Assembly: GCF_009931115.1 (NCBI RefSeq) | Contig: NZ_CP047491.1 | Location: 3,485,501-3,549,500 of the forward strand | Length of the DNA: 64,000 nucleotides | Reading direction: 5' to 3' | From: Microbulbifer hydrolyticus | GTDB taxonomy: Bacteria > Pseudomonadota > Gammaproteobacteria > Pseudomonadales > Cellvibrionaceae | Shown here: positions 52,220-61,024 of the stretch, piece by piece | Numbering within the stretch: the first letter of the stretch is position 1 | How the letters are laid out: every line of letters starts with the position of its first letter | Program-made: the position numbers and the translations under genes | The notes under the pieces: generated by a model | The model's input: only the letters and a program-made list of their open reading frames with translations | Told to the model about the DNA's origin: nothing | The model's database searches: none

Positions 52220-54277
52220 TCAGGGCCGCACCACGACCGGCCCACCAATGTTAACCCCGGGCGCTTTCCACGTTTCGTCCCAGAAGAGTTTCCAGCGCAT
52301 CGGCCAGGTGATTGCACACACAGTCCCCTCTTGCGCAAAGCGATAGTTTGCACAGGGATAATTGAGGTCGGTGGTACCAATTTCCGTGTAGGCAGGCTGA
52401 CGATAAGCGTAGTGATCGATCAGATAGCGCAGACCATCGTCGAACTCCAGGTAACGCCAGCGTATTCGGATCGGTGTATTGGTGGTTCCGGTTACGCCCT
52501 CCCCCTCGCGGAACCAGCTTAACAGTTGGCCGTCAGCCCCGTAGGTGCGGGTTATGAGCAGGCGGCCTTGCAGGTCGTCACTGCCGTTGTAGCTGGAGAT
52601 TTCCGTTTCTCGTAACTGTCCACGGCTGTTGTAGCGGTACTCGCTGACGGTCCGTGCATCGAACGTACCGTCCGCATTGCTGTCCAGGGTCATCTCTTCG
52701 CGGAACAGGTCTCCGTCGCTGGTATAGCGATAGGCGAAGGTTCGGCGGGAATCCACCGCGCCATCGGCATTCAGGTCGAACGCCCAGGTCTGCTCCCGCA
52801 ACTGGCCATTGCTCAGGTAGACATATTCGAAAATGTTTTCCCGATCGACGATACCGTCGTCATTTTCATCGATTCGCTGGGTTGTACGCAGTAGTCGCTC
52901 GCCGCTACTGTACCGGTAGACAACCTCCGTGCGCACATCGATCACACCATCGACGGCGGCAAGCGCACCGTCGTCCAGTGTGTCCACCAGCTCCAGCAAC
53001 AGGCCGTCGCGACTGTAGCGGAACTCGAAGCGCCGGCGCTCCTCGATGATACCGTCAGCGCTCAGATCCAATTCCTGCTGGCGCCAATCCAGTAAACCGA
53101 GGTCAGTAAACACGCTCTCCACCCGGTAGAGTGACTCCAGCAGGCCATCGGCATTGTTATCCTGCTCGAAGGTAAAAAAGCGGTTGTTGCCACCGTCGTC
53201 GTATTCGAACCGGTACACCCTTCGCGCTGCAACCTCCAGCTGACCGTCTTCCTCAATGACTTCCACCAGAAAGCCACTGCGGCTGTAGAAGCGCTCCGAG
53301 CGATAGAAAAAGTCTACGGTGCCATTTTCATTCCTGTCGGTTTCCCGCAATAAAAACACACGGCGCCCAAGGCTATCGTAGTCATAGCGCAGCCGTTCAC
53401 GCCAGCTGCTGGCCGTTTCCGGGAGCACGGTAAAAAATAGTTCCAGCGGCAGTCCCAGTTCGTTGTAATCCCAGCGCACCTCCTGCTCGATATCCTCGTC
53501 ATCATTGATGTCGCGCGTTTCACGTATCGGTAAATGCACTGGAACCATAATCGCCAGGGCATCGTAGAGGTACAAAAGCGGCGCATCCAGTGGCAGCTGA
53601 TACTTGATGGAAAAGGCGGTCTTTATCGCGGGCAGGGAGTCTGGCCCACGCCGGAATGGAAACGCATAGAGGTCGTAATAAAAATCGACGTGGTAGTCGG
53701 TCAGTTCCGCGTCCCAGCCGGTCAGGTCGATGCCATTTTCCGGGTCCTGGTCCCGGTCGAGAATCAGCAACAACCGCATTATGTTGGAAACCAGGTCCAG
53801 CGCATCCACTCGCTGGTGATTCTCCAGTGCAGCGCGCAACTCGGCCTCTTCCGCATAGGGTGTGGAACCCACAAGGTCGAACGGCGTCAACTCCTCGGCA
53901 CCGCGGGCAGAGCCCAACGTAATACCGCCGAGAGTGAATTCCACGGTTTCCCCATCGCGGTAGCGGAATGTGCCACTGCTGTCAGTAAGTCCGGAGAAGC
54001 TCGGTGTCTGGTAGCGCAGACCTTCCACATTCCCGGACATGAAGATACCGGTGCTTTCTTCCCCGGTGCCGCCACCGGAGCTGCTACTGGAACTGGAGCT
54101 GGAGCTGCTGGAACCTCCGGAGCTACTACCGCTGCCGAGGGCGCGCGAGCTGGAATCGCTGCTGAAGTCACAGGCCGCGAGGAACAGGCACAGGAGCAGG
54201 CAAACAAACTTCGCCACCCCGGTACTCAAGTACAGGGGCAGGGAAACGACACCCGGTATCGCGAGCCTCAATGGCAC
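52220..54277 (-). CDS. Lipoprotein with poly-Ser linker and 31-residue YD/calcium-loop repeats
   Basis: 685 residues. The GTG at 54277 has a perfect AAGGAG and yields a lipoprotein signal ending LFLAAC (Cys about 32); the longer frame to 54493 is unlikely. A Ser/Gly-rich linker follows, as in Cellvibrionales secreted proteins. Then a globular part with GTFRYRDGETVEFTLGGITL, and from about residue 310 to 530 a tandem array pairing Ca-binding loops of the form DxNxDGxxD (DRNENGTVD, DNNADGLLE, DLSADGIIE, DENDDGIVD, DLNADGAVD, DSNADGTFD) with YD-type strands (YRYxSxGxL). The spacing is 31 residues in most cases. Surface-exposed, calcium-stabilised repeat protein (inference). Converges with the receptor gene. 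Confidence 0.82.
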   Translation of the reverse strand: MPLRLAIPGVVSLPLYLSTGVAKFVCLLLCLFLAACDFSSDSSSRALGSGSSSGGSSSSSSSSSSSSGGGTGEESTGIFMSGNVEGLRYQTPSFSGLTDSSGTFRYRDGETVEFTLGGITLGSARGAEELTPFDLVGSTPYAEEAELRAALENHQRVDALDLVSNIMRLLLILDRDQDPENGIDLTGWDAELTDYHVDFYYDLYAFPFRRGPDSLPAIKTAFSIKYQLPLDAPLLYLYDALAIMVPVHLPIRETRDINDDEDIEQEVRWDYNELGLPLELFFTVLPETASSWRERLRYDYDSLGRRVFLLRETDRNENGTVDFFYRSERFYSRSGFLVEVIEEDGQLEVAARRVYRFEYDDGGNNRFFTFEQDNNADGLLESLYRVESVFTDLGLLDWRQQELDLSADGIIEERRRFEFRYSRDGLLLELVDTLDDGALAAVDGVIDVRTEVVYRYSSGERLLRTTQRIDENDDGIVDRENIFEYVYLSNGQLREQTWAFDLNADGAVDSRRTFAYRYTSDGDLFREEMTLDSNADGTFDARTVSEYRYNSRGQLRETEISSYNGSDDLQGRLLITRTYGADGQLLSWFREGEGVTGTTNTPIRIRWRYLEFDDGLRYLIDHYAYRQPAYTEIGTTDLNYPCANYRFAQEGTVCAITWPMRWKLFWDETWKAPGVNIGGPVVVRP

Positions 54278-54297
54278 TGGGTACTCCTTATCGAACG

Positions 54298-54335
54298 GCG
54301 ACAACAACAAACAACAAACAACAAACAACAACGAA
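54298..54335 (-). repeat. Heptanucleotide tandem repeat upstream of the lipoprotein gene
   Basis: Near-perfect copies of AACAAAC (plus strand) between the promoter region and the Shine-Dalgarno of the lipoprotein gene, about 20-55 bases before its GTG. Length changes here could alter expression. Confidence 0.6.
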
Positions 54336-54496
54336 TTTTCGGCTTCAGAAAAGTATTGTTGAAAACCGCCAGCGGAGTTTTGGAATTGCGTGGGATTTTG
54401 CGGATTGACGTGAAATAGCCGGGGTTTTGCGGCAACACAGCGATTCCTATGCCAACCGCCGTTCACGTTGGCGGGAATTGAGCAATCCCCCAAAAG

Positions 54497-54529
54497 AAAG
54501 CCCCCGGCAGCTGGGACTGCCGGGGGCTT
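54497..54529. terminator. Strong intrinsic terminator
   Basis: AGCCCCCGGCAG / CTGCCGGGGGCT twelve-base stem with a six-base loop between the lipoprotein gene and the H-NS-family gene. On the minus strand it follows the H-NS-family stop codon by about 50 bp. Confidence 0.8.
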
Positions 54530-54581
54530 CGCGCGTAGTCGTCAGGGCTTCACTGCCCCGATGGAACGAACAATCGGAAAA

Positions 54582-55058
54582 TCAGATTTTCCAGCTTTGC
54601 ACTTTTTCCAGACCATGCTCGGCAACCCACTGATTCAGCTGCTTGGGATTGCGCTTTTTCTTCTCAATGGTGGCGTTGGTGTACGGGTTGCGATAGTGAC
54701 CGGTTTCCAGCTTGGGCTCTGCGGGCTTGGCGGAAGCGGCACGACGGGTGGTACGACGGGGGGATTCCCCCTCGCGCTTCAACGCGCGAGCGACACGAGC
54801 TTTGAGGCTGCGCACGTAGTCTGGCGCGTCTTCATTGCCGAGCTGGCCAACCAACCAATCAACTATTTGATCGCCACGGGCGGCGTACAGCTCTTCCTCT
54901 TCCATTTCATATTCGGCGGCCAGGTTGACCAGCGCCTTGTCGAAAGCGATCACGCCCTGTTTTTTGCGCTCAGCTTTCGCCATCTGCTCCTGCAGCTCTT
55001 CTATTTTGGCCTGGTGTTCAGCGATTTGCTGTTCAATCTGGTCGTATTCCTGAAACAT
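54582..55058 (-). CDS. H-NS family nucleoid-associated protein
   Basis: 158 residues. N-terminal coiled coil (residues about 4-35, YDQIEQQIAEHQAKIEELQE) for oligomerisation, a middle acidic/helical part, a basic linker (RRTTRRAASAKPAEPK), and a C-terminal DNA-binding domain GHYRNPYTNATIEKKKRNPK followed by LNQWVAEHGLEKVQSW. That last motif matches the H-NS/MvaT-type fold used to silence A/T-rich foreign DNA. It could well repress the A/T-rich cassette array (inference). Preceded by 650 bp of A/T-rich sequence. Confidence 0.86.
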   Translation of the reverse strand: MFQEYDQIEQQIAEHQAKIEELQEQMAKAERKKQGVIAFDKALVNLAAEYEMEEEELYAARGDQIVDWLVGQLGNEDAPDYVRSLKARVARALKREGESPRRTTRRAASAKPAEPKLETGHYRNPYTNATIEKKKRNPKQLNQWVAEHGLEKVQSWKI

Positions 55059-55710
55059 ATATATTGAGCCTCTATATATTAAGGTTGTTGTAATGAATAG
55101 ATCGTATTGCGCCGGTGAATATTCCCCGGCACTTCAAAACTTTATTGATAACGCGTCGCAGTAACCTGACCAACTCCGCGGTTAGGCGCAGGATTAAAAA
55201 GCTGCCTATTCCGGTGTTTATAGGACAAGCCCGAATCAAACCGGCAATATCCACAATTTAACGACGGTATATATGAAACCGCCAAATCATGGAAAAACCA
55301 CATAAAACTCCGGAACTTTCTATACCAGTATGTAAAACACACAGCGATTGATATAAAAAATAGACTATATCGATGCGACAGACAGGGCGAATTTGATATA
55401 CGCCAATTGTATTCAGGCAGATTACTTTCTTTGATGTATCTTTAATGTAAAACGGCACCCGCAACACAATGGTGCCATTTGCCGACATTTCAACTGGATA
55501 AACGGGTTAAATCTGAACCGGGGGGAATTAAAGCAGACCAGTGCGGGTCCCACCAGCGAATGCCGCGCATAATACTGCGATATTTTTGATTCGCCAACTG
55601 GTCGGATATCTTTTTATCCTTGAGAGCCAGCTCCATTCATTGTTCTATTCTTGTTGATGATTCGGAGTCCTTTATTCCGGATCAGGCACCCAGTCAGGGG
55701 AGTTCAGACC
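55059..55710. other. A/T-rich intergenic region upstream of the H-NS-family gene
   Basis: 652 bp with several A/T-rich tracts, probably the promoter and autoregulation zone of the H-NS-family gene plus the promoter of the divergent CBS gene. Short minus-strand frames at 55072-55488 lack any sensible composition and are not called as genes. Confidence 0.5.
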
Positions 55711-56157
55711 ATGTCGAAAATACGGGATATTCATCATATGCCGACTCTGGCGGCGCTGATGACGCCATTTCCTTACCATATCGATATCGAAGCACCCATC
55801 GAGGACGCCGAGGCCTTGATGGATGAGCACCAGGTACACCACCTGCCGGTTACCCGGGACGGCGACCTGGAGACCATCATCTCCCGAGGAGACATCGAGC
55901 GCGCCCAGTCACCGGGGCACCGGCTCGAGGAGCAACAGTTCTACGTGCGCGACCTGTGTGCCCGGCGCCCCTATATCGCAGATATTCACGATCCGCTGGA
56001 CAAGATCCTGCTGGCCATGGCGGATACCGGTATCGGTTCTGTTCTGGTGATGAAGGAGGGAGAGCTGGCAGGCATCATTACCGTTACCGATGCGCTGCGC
56101 TTTTGCGGTGAATTTCTCGCCGATCTCACTCGGCCGGTGGATGATTCGGTGGCCTGA
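55711..56157 (+). CDS. CBS-domain protein
   Basis: 148 residues with two CBS motifs: the first about residues 17-75 (ALMTPFPYHIDIEAPIEDAE, HQVHHLPVTRDGDLETIISR), the second about 85-140 (DLCARRPYIADIHDPLDKIL, GIGSVLVMKEGELAGIITVT). Pairs of CBS motifs bind adenosine nucleotides and sense energy state. ATG 55711 has AGGGGAG nearby; a longer frame from 55651 is not supported. Converges on the SLC13 permease gene with a five-base gap. Confidence 0.9.
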   Translation: MSKIRDIHHMPTLAALMTPFPYHIDIEAPIEDAEALMDEHQVHHLPVTRDGDLETIISRGDIERAQSPGHRLEEQQFYVRDLCARRPYIADIHDPLDKILLAMADTGIGSVLVMKEGELAGIITVTDALRFCGEFLADLTRPVDDSVA

Positions 56158-56162
56158 CCCCC

Positions 56163-58289
56163 TCACAGGGGCCATACCCACAGCAGCATCGGCACCGCTA
56201 CTGCTACCACAAGCACTTCCATCGGCAGGCCCATGGGCCAGTAGTCGCCGAAATTAAATCCCCCGGGCCCCAGGATCAATGTATTGTTCTGGTGCCCTAC
56301 CGGTGTGAGGAAGGCGCACGAAGCTCCGATGGCCACCGCCATCAGAAAGCTGTCCGGGTTGACGTCAAGCTGCCCCGCGGCGCTCAGTGCAATGGCGCAC
56401 ATCACCGCTGCGGTGGCCGCGTTATTCATGAAGTCCGACAGTGTCATCGTCACCACCAGAATCAATACCAGCGCGATTACCGGGTTCCCCCTGGCAATGT
56501 TGTCGAGCATTGACTTGGCCACCACATCCGCGGCGCCGGTGGATTCCATCACCCCCGCTACCGCAATCAACGCGCCCAGGAGCACGATCACCGAGCCGTC
56601 GATGGCTTCGTACACGTTGCGCAGCGGCACCACCTTCAAGGCCATAAACGCCAGCGCACAGGTGGCAAAAGAAATCGCCGCCGGCAACAGGCCAAATGCC
56701 GCTCCCGCCACCGCCAGTGCCATGGCTACCAGTGCCACATAGGCCTTTTCCTTGTTGGGAATGGAGATATCCCGCTGCGCCAATGGCACGCAGTGCTGTT
56801 CATTGGCGAAATTCCGCAGATTCGCCTCGGTCCCCATCATCAACAGCGCGTCGCCCGCCATCAGCGGGGTGGATCTAAGGCGCTTTACTGACCGCCGCCC
56901 TTTTCGGGACAGGGCCAGAAGGTTGATTTCGTAGCGCCCGGCGAGACGCAGGTTTTCCGCACTGCGCCCGATCAGGAATGAATCCGGCATGACGACCAGC
57001 TCACGCAGGACCAGATCTTCGCGGGCGCGGGCGCGCTTTTCTTTCTCCTGACGCTCGTCACTTTCTTCTTTCGTCTGTTCTTTCTTGCCTGAGCTGGCAG
57101 CCTCCAGATTCTCAGACCCGGTATCCGGTTCGGGTGAACCGGCGCTCTCTTCCGTACGCACGAGCTCCGGGGGAATCGCCATATCGCCGGCATCCGCTTC
57201 TTTGCGTCCACCCGCCAACTCAGCCGCCTGCTTTATCAGCGCCTCTTCCTGAGAGCGGTTTCCGGCACTGCCTGGTTCCTGTACAGCTTCTGACTCGCCG
57301 CCGTTCCGGCCGGCGTCCTTGTCGTCAGCTGACGCCTCAGCACCGTCCTCCTTTTGCTGTTTTTTGTCCGGGGCTTTTTCCTTTTCTTTTTCGTCTGCCT
57401 CCGGGGCCGCCGCCAGTGTAAGCCCGAGATTCGACAACACCGCGGACAATGATTCCGGCTCGGACTCGATCACCAGAATATCCCCGGTCCGCACCCGCAA
57501 TCCGGGCATCGCGGTAGAAACCCGGGCATTGTTATGTACCAGGCCAATGACCTGGGCGTCTTCATCACCGATCATTTTCACCAGCTCGGCCAGGGACTTG
57601 CCGACCGCGGCACTTTTTTCCCCGACCAGCGCCTCGGTAAGGTAAGTGCCGGTATCAAAGCTGGCGGCACCCGCCTGTGTGCGCGCCGGCACCAGTCGCC
57701 AGCCGATGAGGGACACAAACACGATCCCGACCAGGGCGACCACCACCCCCACCGGCGTAAAATCGAACATGCCGTAACTGCCGGCACCGGCACTGGCGCG
57801 GAAACCGGACACGATCAGGTTGGGGGGGGTGCCGATCAGGGTCGTCATGCCACCGAGAATGGTGCCGAACGAGAGCGGCATCAGCACCTTGCCTGGGGGC
57901 AGCTCATAGCGGTCGGCGAGGTCTGTGGCCACAGGCATCAATAGCGCCATGGCACCCACGTTGTTCATAAACCCGGACATGCCCGCGCCGAGCGCAGTGA
58001 GTGCAGCGATCGCGAGGGTAATGCCGCCGCGCTTGGGCACCACCTTCTGCGCCAGTGCATCCATGGCGCCGGTGTTCTGCAGTCCGCGGCTCAATATCAG
58101 CACGCAGGCCACGGTGACCACTGCCGGGTGGCCAAAGCCGGTGAACGCATCCACCGGCTCGATCAGACCGGTGAATACACAGGCCAGCAGGGACGCCAGC
58201 GCGACCATATCGTGCCGCCAGGGCCCCCAGATAAACAGGACCACGGTCACGGCAAGAATGAGCAGGATAGCGATCTGTTCGAGGGTCAT
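56163..58289 (-). CDS. SLC13-family permease with RCK_C domains and a long charged linker
   Basis: 708 residues: an N-terminal group of about six helices (RGLQNTGAMDALAQKVVPKR, GFMNNVGAMALLMPVA, GTILGGMTTLIGTPPNLIVS), two cytosolic TrkA_C/RCK_C-like domains, and a second six-helix group (MTLSDFMNNAATAAVMCAIA, LTPVGHQNNTLILGPGGFNF). Resembles YfbS-type anion:sodium symporters for sulfate or dicarboxylates. Unusual: the two RCK_C domains are separated by a roughly 120-residue Glu/Lys-rich, probably disordered linker (about residues 297-419). The gap to the convergent CBS gene is five bases. Confidence 0.88.
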   Translation of the reverse strand: MTLEQIAILLILAVTVVLFIWGPWRHDMVALASLLACVFTGLIEPVDAFTGFGHPAVVTVACVLILSRGLQNTGAMDALAQKVVPKRGGITLAIAALTALGAGMSGFMNNVGAMALLMPVATDLADRYELPPGKVLMPLSFGTILGGMTTLIGTPPNLIVSGFRASAGAGSYGMFDFTPVGVVVALVGIVFVSLIGWRLVPARTQAGAASFDTGTYLTEALVGEKSAAVGKSLAELVKMIGDEDAQVIGLVHNNARVSTAMPGLRVRTGDILVIESEPESLSAVLSNLGLTLAAAPEADEKEKEKAPDKKQQKEDGAEASADDKDAGRNGGESEAVQEPGSAGNRSQEEALIKQAAELAGGRKEADAGDMAIPPELVRTEESAGSPEPDTGSENLEAASSGKKEQTKEESDERQEKEKRARAREDLVLRELVVMPDSFLIGRSAENLRLAGRYEINLLALSRKGRRSVKRLRSTPLMAGDALLMMGTEANLRNFANEQHCVPLAQRDISIPNKEKAYVALVAMALAVAGAAFGLLPAAISFATCALAFMALKVVPLRNVYEAIDGSVIVLLGALIAVAGVMESTGAADVVAKSMLDNIARGNPVIALVLILVVTMTLSDFMNNAATAAVMCAIALSAAGQLDVNPDSFLMAVAIGASCAFLTPVGHQNNTLILGPGGFNFGDYWPMGLPMEVLVVAVAVPMLLWVWPL

Positions 58290-58407
58290 GGAAGAAAGGG
58301 GTTCCCGGTACGCAGCACCCGAAGAGAATCATCGGGTCAGTCACAAACATAGTGGATTTGTGACGGGATAGCAGGGTGACAATGCCGCTACCGGACCTGA
58401 AAAAGCA

Positions 58408-59340
58408 CTACTGATTCGACAGGTGCAGTCTTTTCAGGCCGAAGCGTTTTGCCAACAACCTGTCGCGCAGCCAGCGCGGCAACCAGCGGGCCACCCAGGG
58501 CAGCAGGCGGCTCTTGTTGCCTATCCGCAGCAGGGTTGCAGGGCGTTTACGCAACAGCTCCGCCGCCAGCCGCTTGGCCAGGTCACGCGCCAGGGTGGCA
58601 TTTTGCTGAGACTCAACAGCCCTCGCGCGCACATGATCCTCACTGCGCTTGTACCAGGAGTCCGGCGCCAGCAGGCCGCGCAGGGAGGACTCCGCGTGGC
58701 GCCCGAACTCGGAGGCGATCGCCCCGGGCTGCACGGTAACCACACGAATACCAAAGGGCTTCAACTCGAGACGCAGCACGTCAGAAAGCGTATGCAGAGC
58801 GGACTTGGATGCACAGTAAGCGCCGGAAAATGGCGTCGGCATGACGCCGGACACCGAGCCGATGTTGCAGATAACACCGTGGCGACGGGATTTGAGCAGT
58901 GGCGCGCAGGCACGCGCCAGCGCCATGGGAGCGAATACGTTCGTGCGGAACTGGGCTTCCAGGGCGCGGGTATCCAGTTCCACCAGCGGCCCCATCTGTC
59001 CGTAGCCGGCATTGTTGACCAGGATGTCCAGGCGACCGTAGGCGGTCTTGATGGCATGAACCACGCGGTTGATATCGGCCTGGGAGTTGACGTCCAGGGC
59101 CTCGGTGGCAATACCCACGTCCGCCAGTTCCAGCAGGCTTTCCGCGCGCCGGGCAGTGGCAATGACGATGGTTCCGCGACTGTGCAGCGCCAGCGCCAGT
59201 TCGCGGCCGATACCGCTGGAGCAGCCCGTAATCAGCGCCACGCGGTCCGGCACCACGTACCCGCGACCAATCTGCGCCAGGCTCTCAGCGGCAAAGCTGT
59301 GGTCGGAGGGGCGAAACCGGTTGGCTGGGGGCTTGCTCAC
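58408..59340 (-). CDS. Short-chain dehydrogenase/reductase
   Basis: 310 residues. Classical SDR: NAD(P)-binding TGCSSGIGRELALAL near residue 38, LVNNAGYGQMG around 108, catalytic Tyr and Lys in GAYCASKSALHTLSD, and the FGIRVVTVQPGAI segment. The tail with LAKRFGLKRL is basic. Substrate unknown; similar proteins act on lipids or hydroxyketones. Read in the same direction as the VOC gene, 45 bp downstream of it. Confidence 0.9.
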   Translation of the reverse strand: MSKPPANRFRPSDHSFAAESLAQIGRGYVVPDRVALITGCSSGIGRELALALHSRGTIVIATARRAESLLELADVGIATEALDVNSQADINRVVHAIKTAYGRLDILVNNAGYGQMGPLVELDTRALEAQFRTNVFAPMALARACAPLLKSRRHGVICNIGSVSGVMPTPFSGAYCASKSALHTLSDVLRLELKPFGIRVVTVQPGAIASEFGRHAESSLRGLLAPDSWYKRSEDHVRARAVESQQNATLARDLAKRLAAELLRKRPATLLRIGNKSRLLPWVARWLPRWLRDRLLAKRFGLKRLHLSNQ

Positions 59341-59385
59341 TTTACTGCTCCAATACTGCGTCCAATAAACTCGGTCCGGGTGGGT

Positions 59386-59757
59386 TCAGGTCAGTGTGAA
59401 ATGGGGGTTTTCGATCAACCCGAAGACATTGCCGAAGGGATCGAGGAAACTGGCCATCAGTATCCCCTCCCCGACATCGACGATCTCGCCGTGCTGGCGT
59501 GCACCGAGGCTGTTCATCCGCTCTACCTGGGCGGCGATATCCTCGACGCCCCAGTAGGCTACAACACCATCGGCACGGCTGGTCACATTCCGGGCATCCG
59601 GATCCAGTCCCAGCTCGAAACCGCCGACATTGAAGCCGACATAACACTCGGCCTCGAAGTAAGGTTCAATTTCCAGCAGCGTGGTATACCACGCTTTGGC
59701 TTCTTCCAGGTTGCCTACGCCGTAGATAATACTGCGTACCCCTAAGAACTGACTCAC
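59386..59757 (-). CDS. VOC superfamily protein (glyoxalase/bleomycin-resistance fold)
   Basis: 123 residues from GTG 59757, which follows a perfect AGGAGGT; the longer frame upstream is rejected. Paired beta-alpha-beta-beta-beta units: FLGVRSIIYGVGNLEEAKAW then VGFNVGGFELGLDPD, and VVAYWGVEDIAAQVERMNSL then ILMASFLDPFGNVFGLIENP. The last motif with its Glu is a typical metal ligand. A small-molecule binding or ring-opening role is likely but unproven. Upstream of the SDR gene, probably one transcript. Confidence 0.88.
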   Translation of the reverse strand: MSQFLGVRSIIYGVGNLEEAKAWYTTLLEIEPYFEAECYVGFNVGGFELGLDPDARNVTSRADGVVAYWGVEDIAAQVERMNSLGARQHGEIVDVGEGILMASFLDPFGNVFGLIENPHFTLT

Positions 59758-59848
59758 CTCAGACCTCCTGTTGGAGATTTGTTTCCTGCGCTTCGGCAAT
59801 TTTGAAGTGCATTGTCACCGGCTTATTCTTGTTTGCTTTTTGATCGAC

Positions 59849-60217
59849 CTACTGCAGTTCCTGCTCAAGCTGTTCCAGCAGATCCAGGGGCTCGATCTCT
59901 TCCCCTTCCATTTGTGCGTTCCAGTTGATACCGACCAGCAGCACGTCTTCATGCATACCGGTAAGCCAATCGTCCATAAACTCTTCGAGGTCGACGGGGA
60001 CTACCTGGTAATCGGCCCAGCCATCTACGACGTGCGCTTCCGCAAACTCGCGCTGGGACCAGAAGGGCATGACATCGGTGTCAGCATGGCGCTCTGACTC
60101 ACACAGCGCGAACCCCTCTTCTCCTTCCAGGGCCCAAACACAGCCCTGCTCTACCGCTTCCGGTAAAAATCGGTCGCAGTTTTCCTCAAAATCATCCCCG
60201 AGTGGTTCCAATTCCAT
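59849..60217 (-). CDS. DUF2750 domain-containing protein
   Basis: 122 residues from ATG 60217; a longer frame to 60412 overlaps the neighbouring peptidase gene and is unlikely. Features: LGDDFEENCDRFLPEAVEQG, then VWALEGEEGFALCESE and MPFWSQREFAEAHVVDGWAD with VDLEEFMDDWLTGM. This matches DUF2750, a small cytoplasmic family of unknown function. No export signal. Very acidic overall. Confidence 0.8.
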   Translation of the reverse strand: MELEPLGDDFEENCDRFLPEAVEQGCVWALEGEEGFALCESERHADTDVMPFWSQREFAEAHVVDGWADYQVVPVDLEEFMDDWLTGMHEDVLLVGINWNAQMEGEEIEPLDLLEQLEQELQ

Positions 60218-60291
60218 ACCGGCTAGCCTTAAAAGTGATCTGGGGAGTTTACGCCAGATTGGGGCGGATAAGTAGAATCTTGCGCTGGGCG

Positions 60292-61005
60292 CTAGAGTTG
60301 CAAAGTGTGGCCATTCTCTTTCAGCCAGCGGCGCAGCCGTTTGTAGTCGGGACAAAGGCTTTGTACCAGCGCCCAAAATTCCCGGCTGTGATTGTGGTGG
60401 CGCAAATGACAAACCTCATGGATTACCAGGTAATCCACTACCGGCTCCGGGGCCAGGCAAACCAGCCAGTTGTATTGCAGCTCACCGCGGATGGTGCAGT
60501 GGCCCCACTTGCTGCGGGTGCGTCGCACTTTTACCGAGGAAAATGCCAACCCCAGAATCCCGGCGAAGTAAGCGGACTTTTCACTTAACAACGAGAGCGC
60601 TTCCCGCTGATAGAGCTTTTGCAGCGCAGACTGAACCTGCGCATCGTCCGGCTCACGCACACGGCTGTACAGCTGAATATATCCGTCGCGAATACCTGCA
60701 TCTGCAGCACAGGCGGCGCGGTCCAGCTCCAGGGAATTTCCCAGCCAGGGGAAAGAAGCCCCAAACGCAAAATGATGTTCCGGAACCTGTGACTGTCGCG
60801 CAGCGACGCCACGCAGCTGATCCCGGACCCACTGGATATTGTCCCGCAGAAACTGGTGCCCGTGACGCTCCGCGCAGCGCTGGGGAATGCGCACCTCCGT
60901 GCCCTTTTCCGTGACTACCAGCCCCAGCCGCTTGCGGCGTGGAGAGCGAGACAGTCGATAGGCAACCTCCTCGAAGGTATAAAGCTCCCCACTCACAACA
61001 GCCAC
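60292..61005 (-). CDS. YgjP-type M48 metallopeptidase (DUF45)
   Basis: 237 residues. The zinc site is HEVCHLRHHNHSREFW: HExxH plus a third His five to six residues on, as in WSS1/SprT-related DUF45 proteases. Upstream motifs KVRRTRSKWGHCTIRGELQYNW and the N-terminal RLSRSPRRKRLGLVVTEKG also match the family. These are thought to act on DNA-bound or modified proteins, though YgjP itself is little studied. Starts about 20 bp after the thioesterase gene's stop, same strand. Confidence 0.9.
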   Translation of the reverse strand: MAVVSGELYTFEEVAYRLSRSPRRKRLGLVVTEKGTEVRIPQRCAERHGHQFLRDNIQWVRDQLRGVAARQSQVPEHHFAFGASFPWLGNSLELDRAACAADAGIRDGYIQLYSRVREPDDAQVQSALQKLYQREALSLLSEKSAYFAGILGLAFSSVKVRRTRSKWGHCTIRGELQYNWLVCLAPEPVVDYLVIHEVCHLRHHNHSREFWALVQSLCPDYKRLRRWLKENGHTLQL

Positions 61006-61024
61006 AAAACCCTGAAAAAATAGA

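Noticed and set aside
53534..54418. Plus-strand frame opposite the repeat lipoprotein
   Set aside because: Shadow of the lipoprotein gene; its Ala/Gly/Thr-rich stretch is the antisense reading of the poly-Ser linker.
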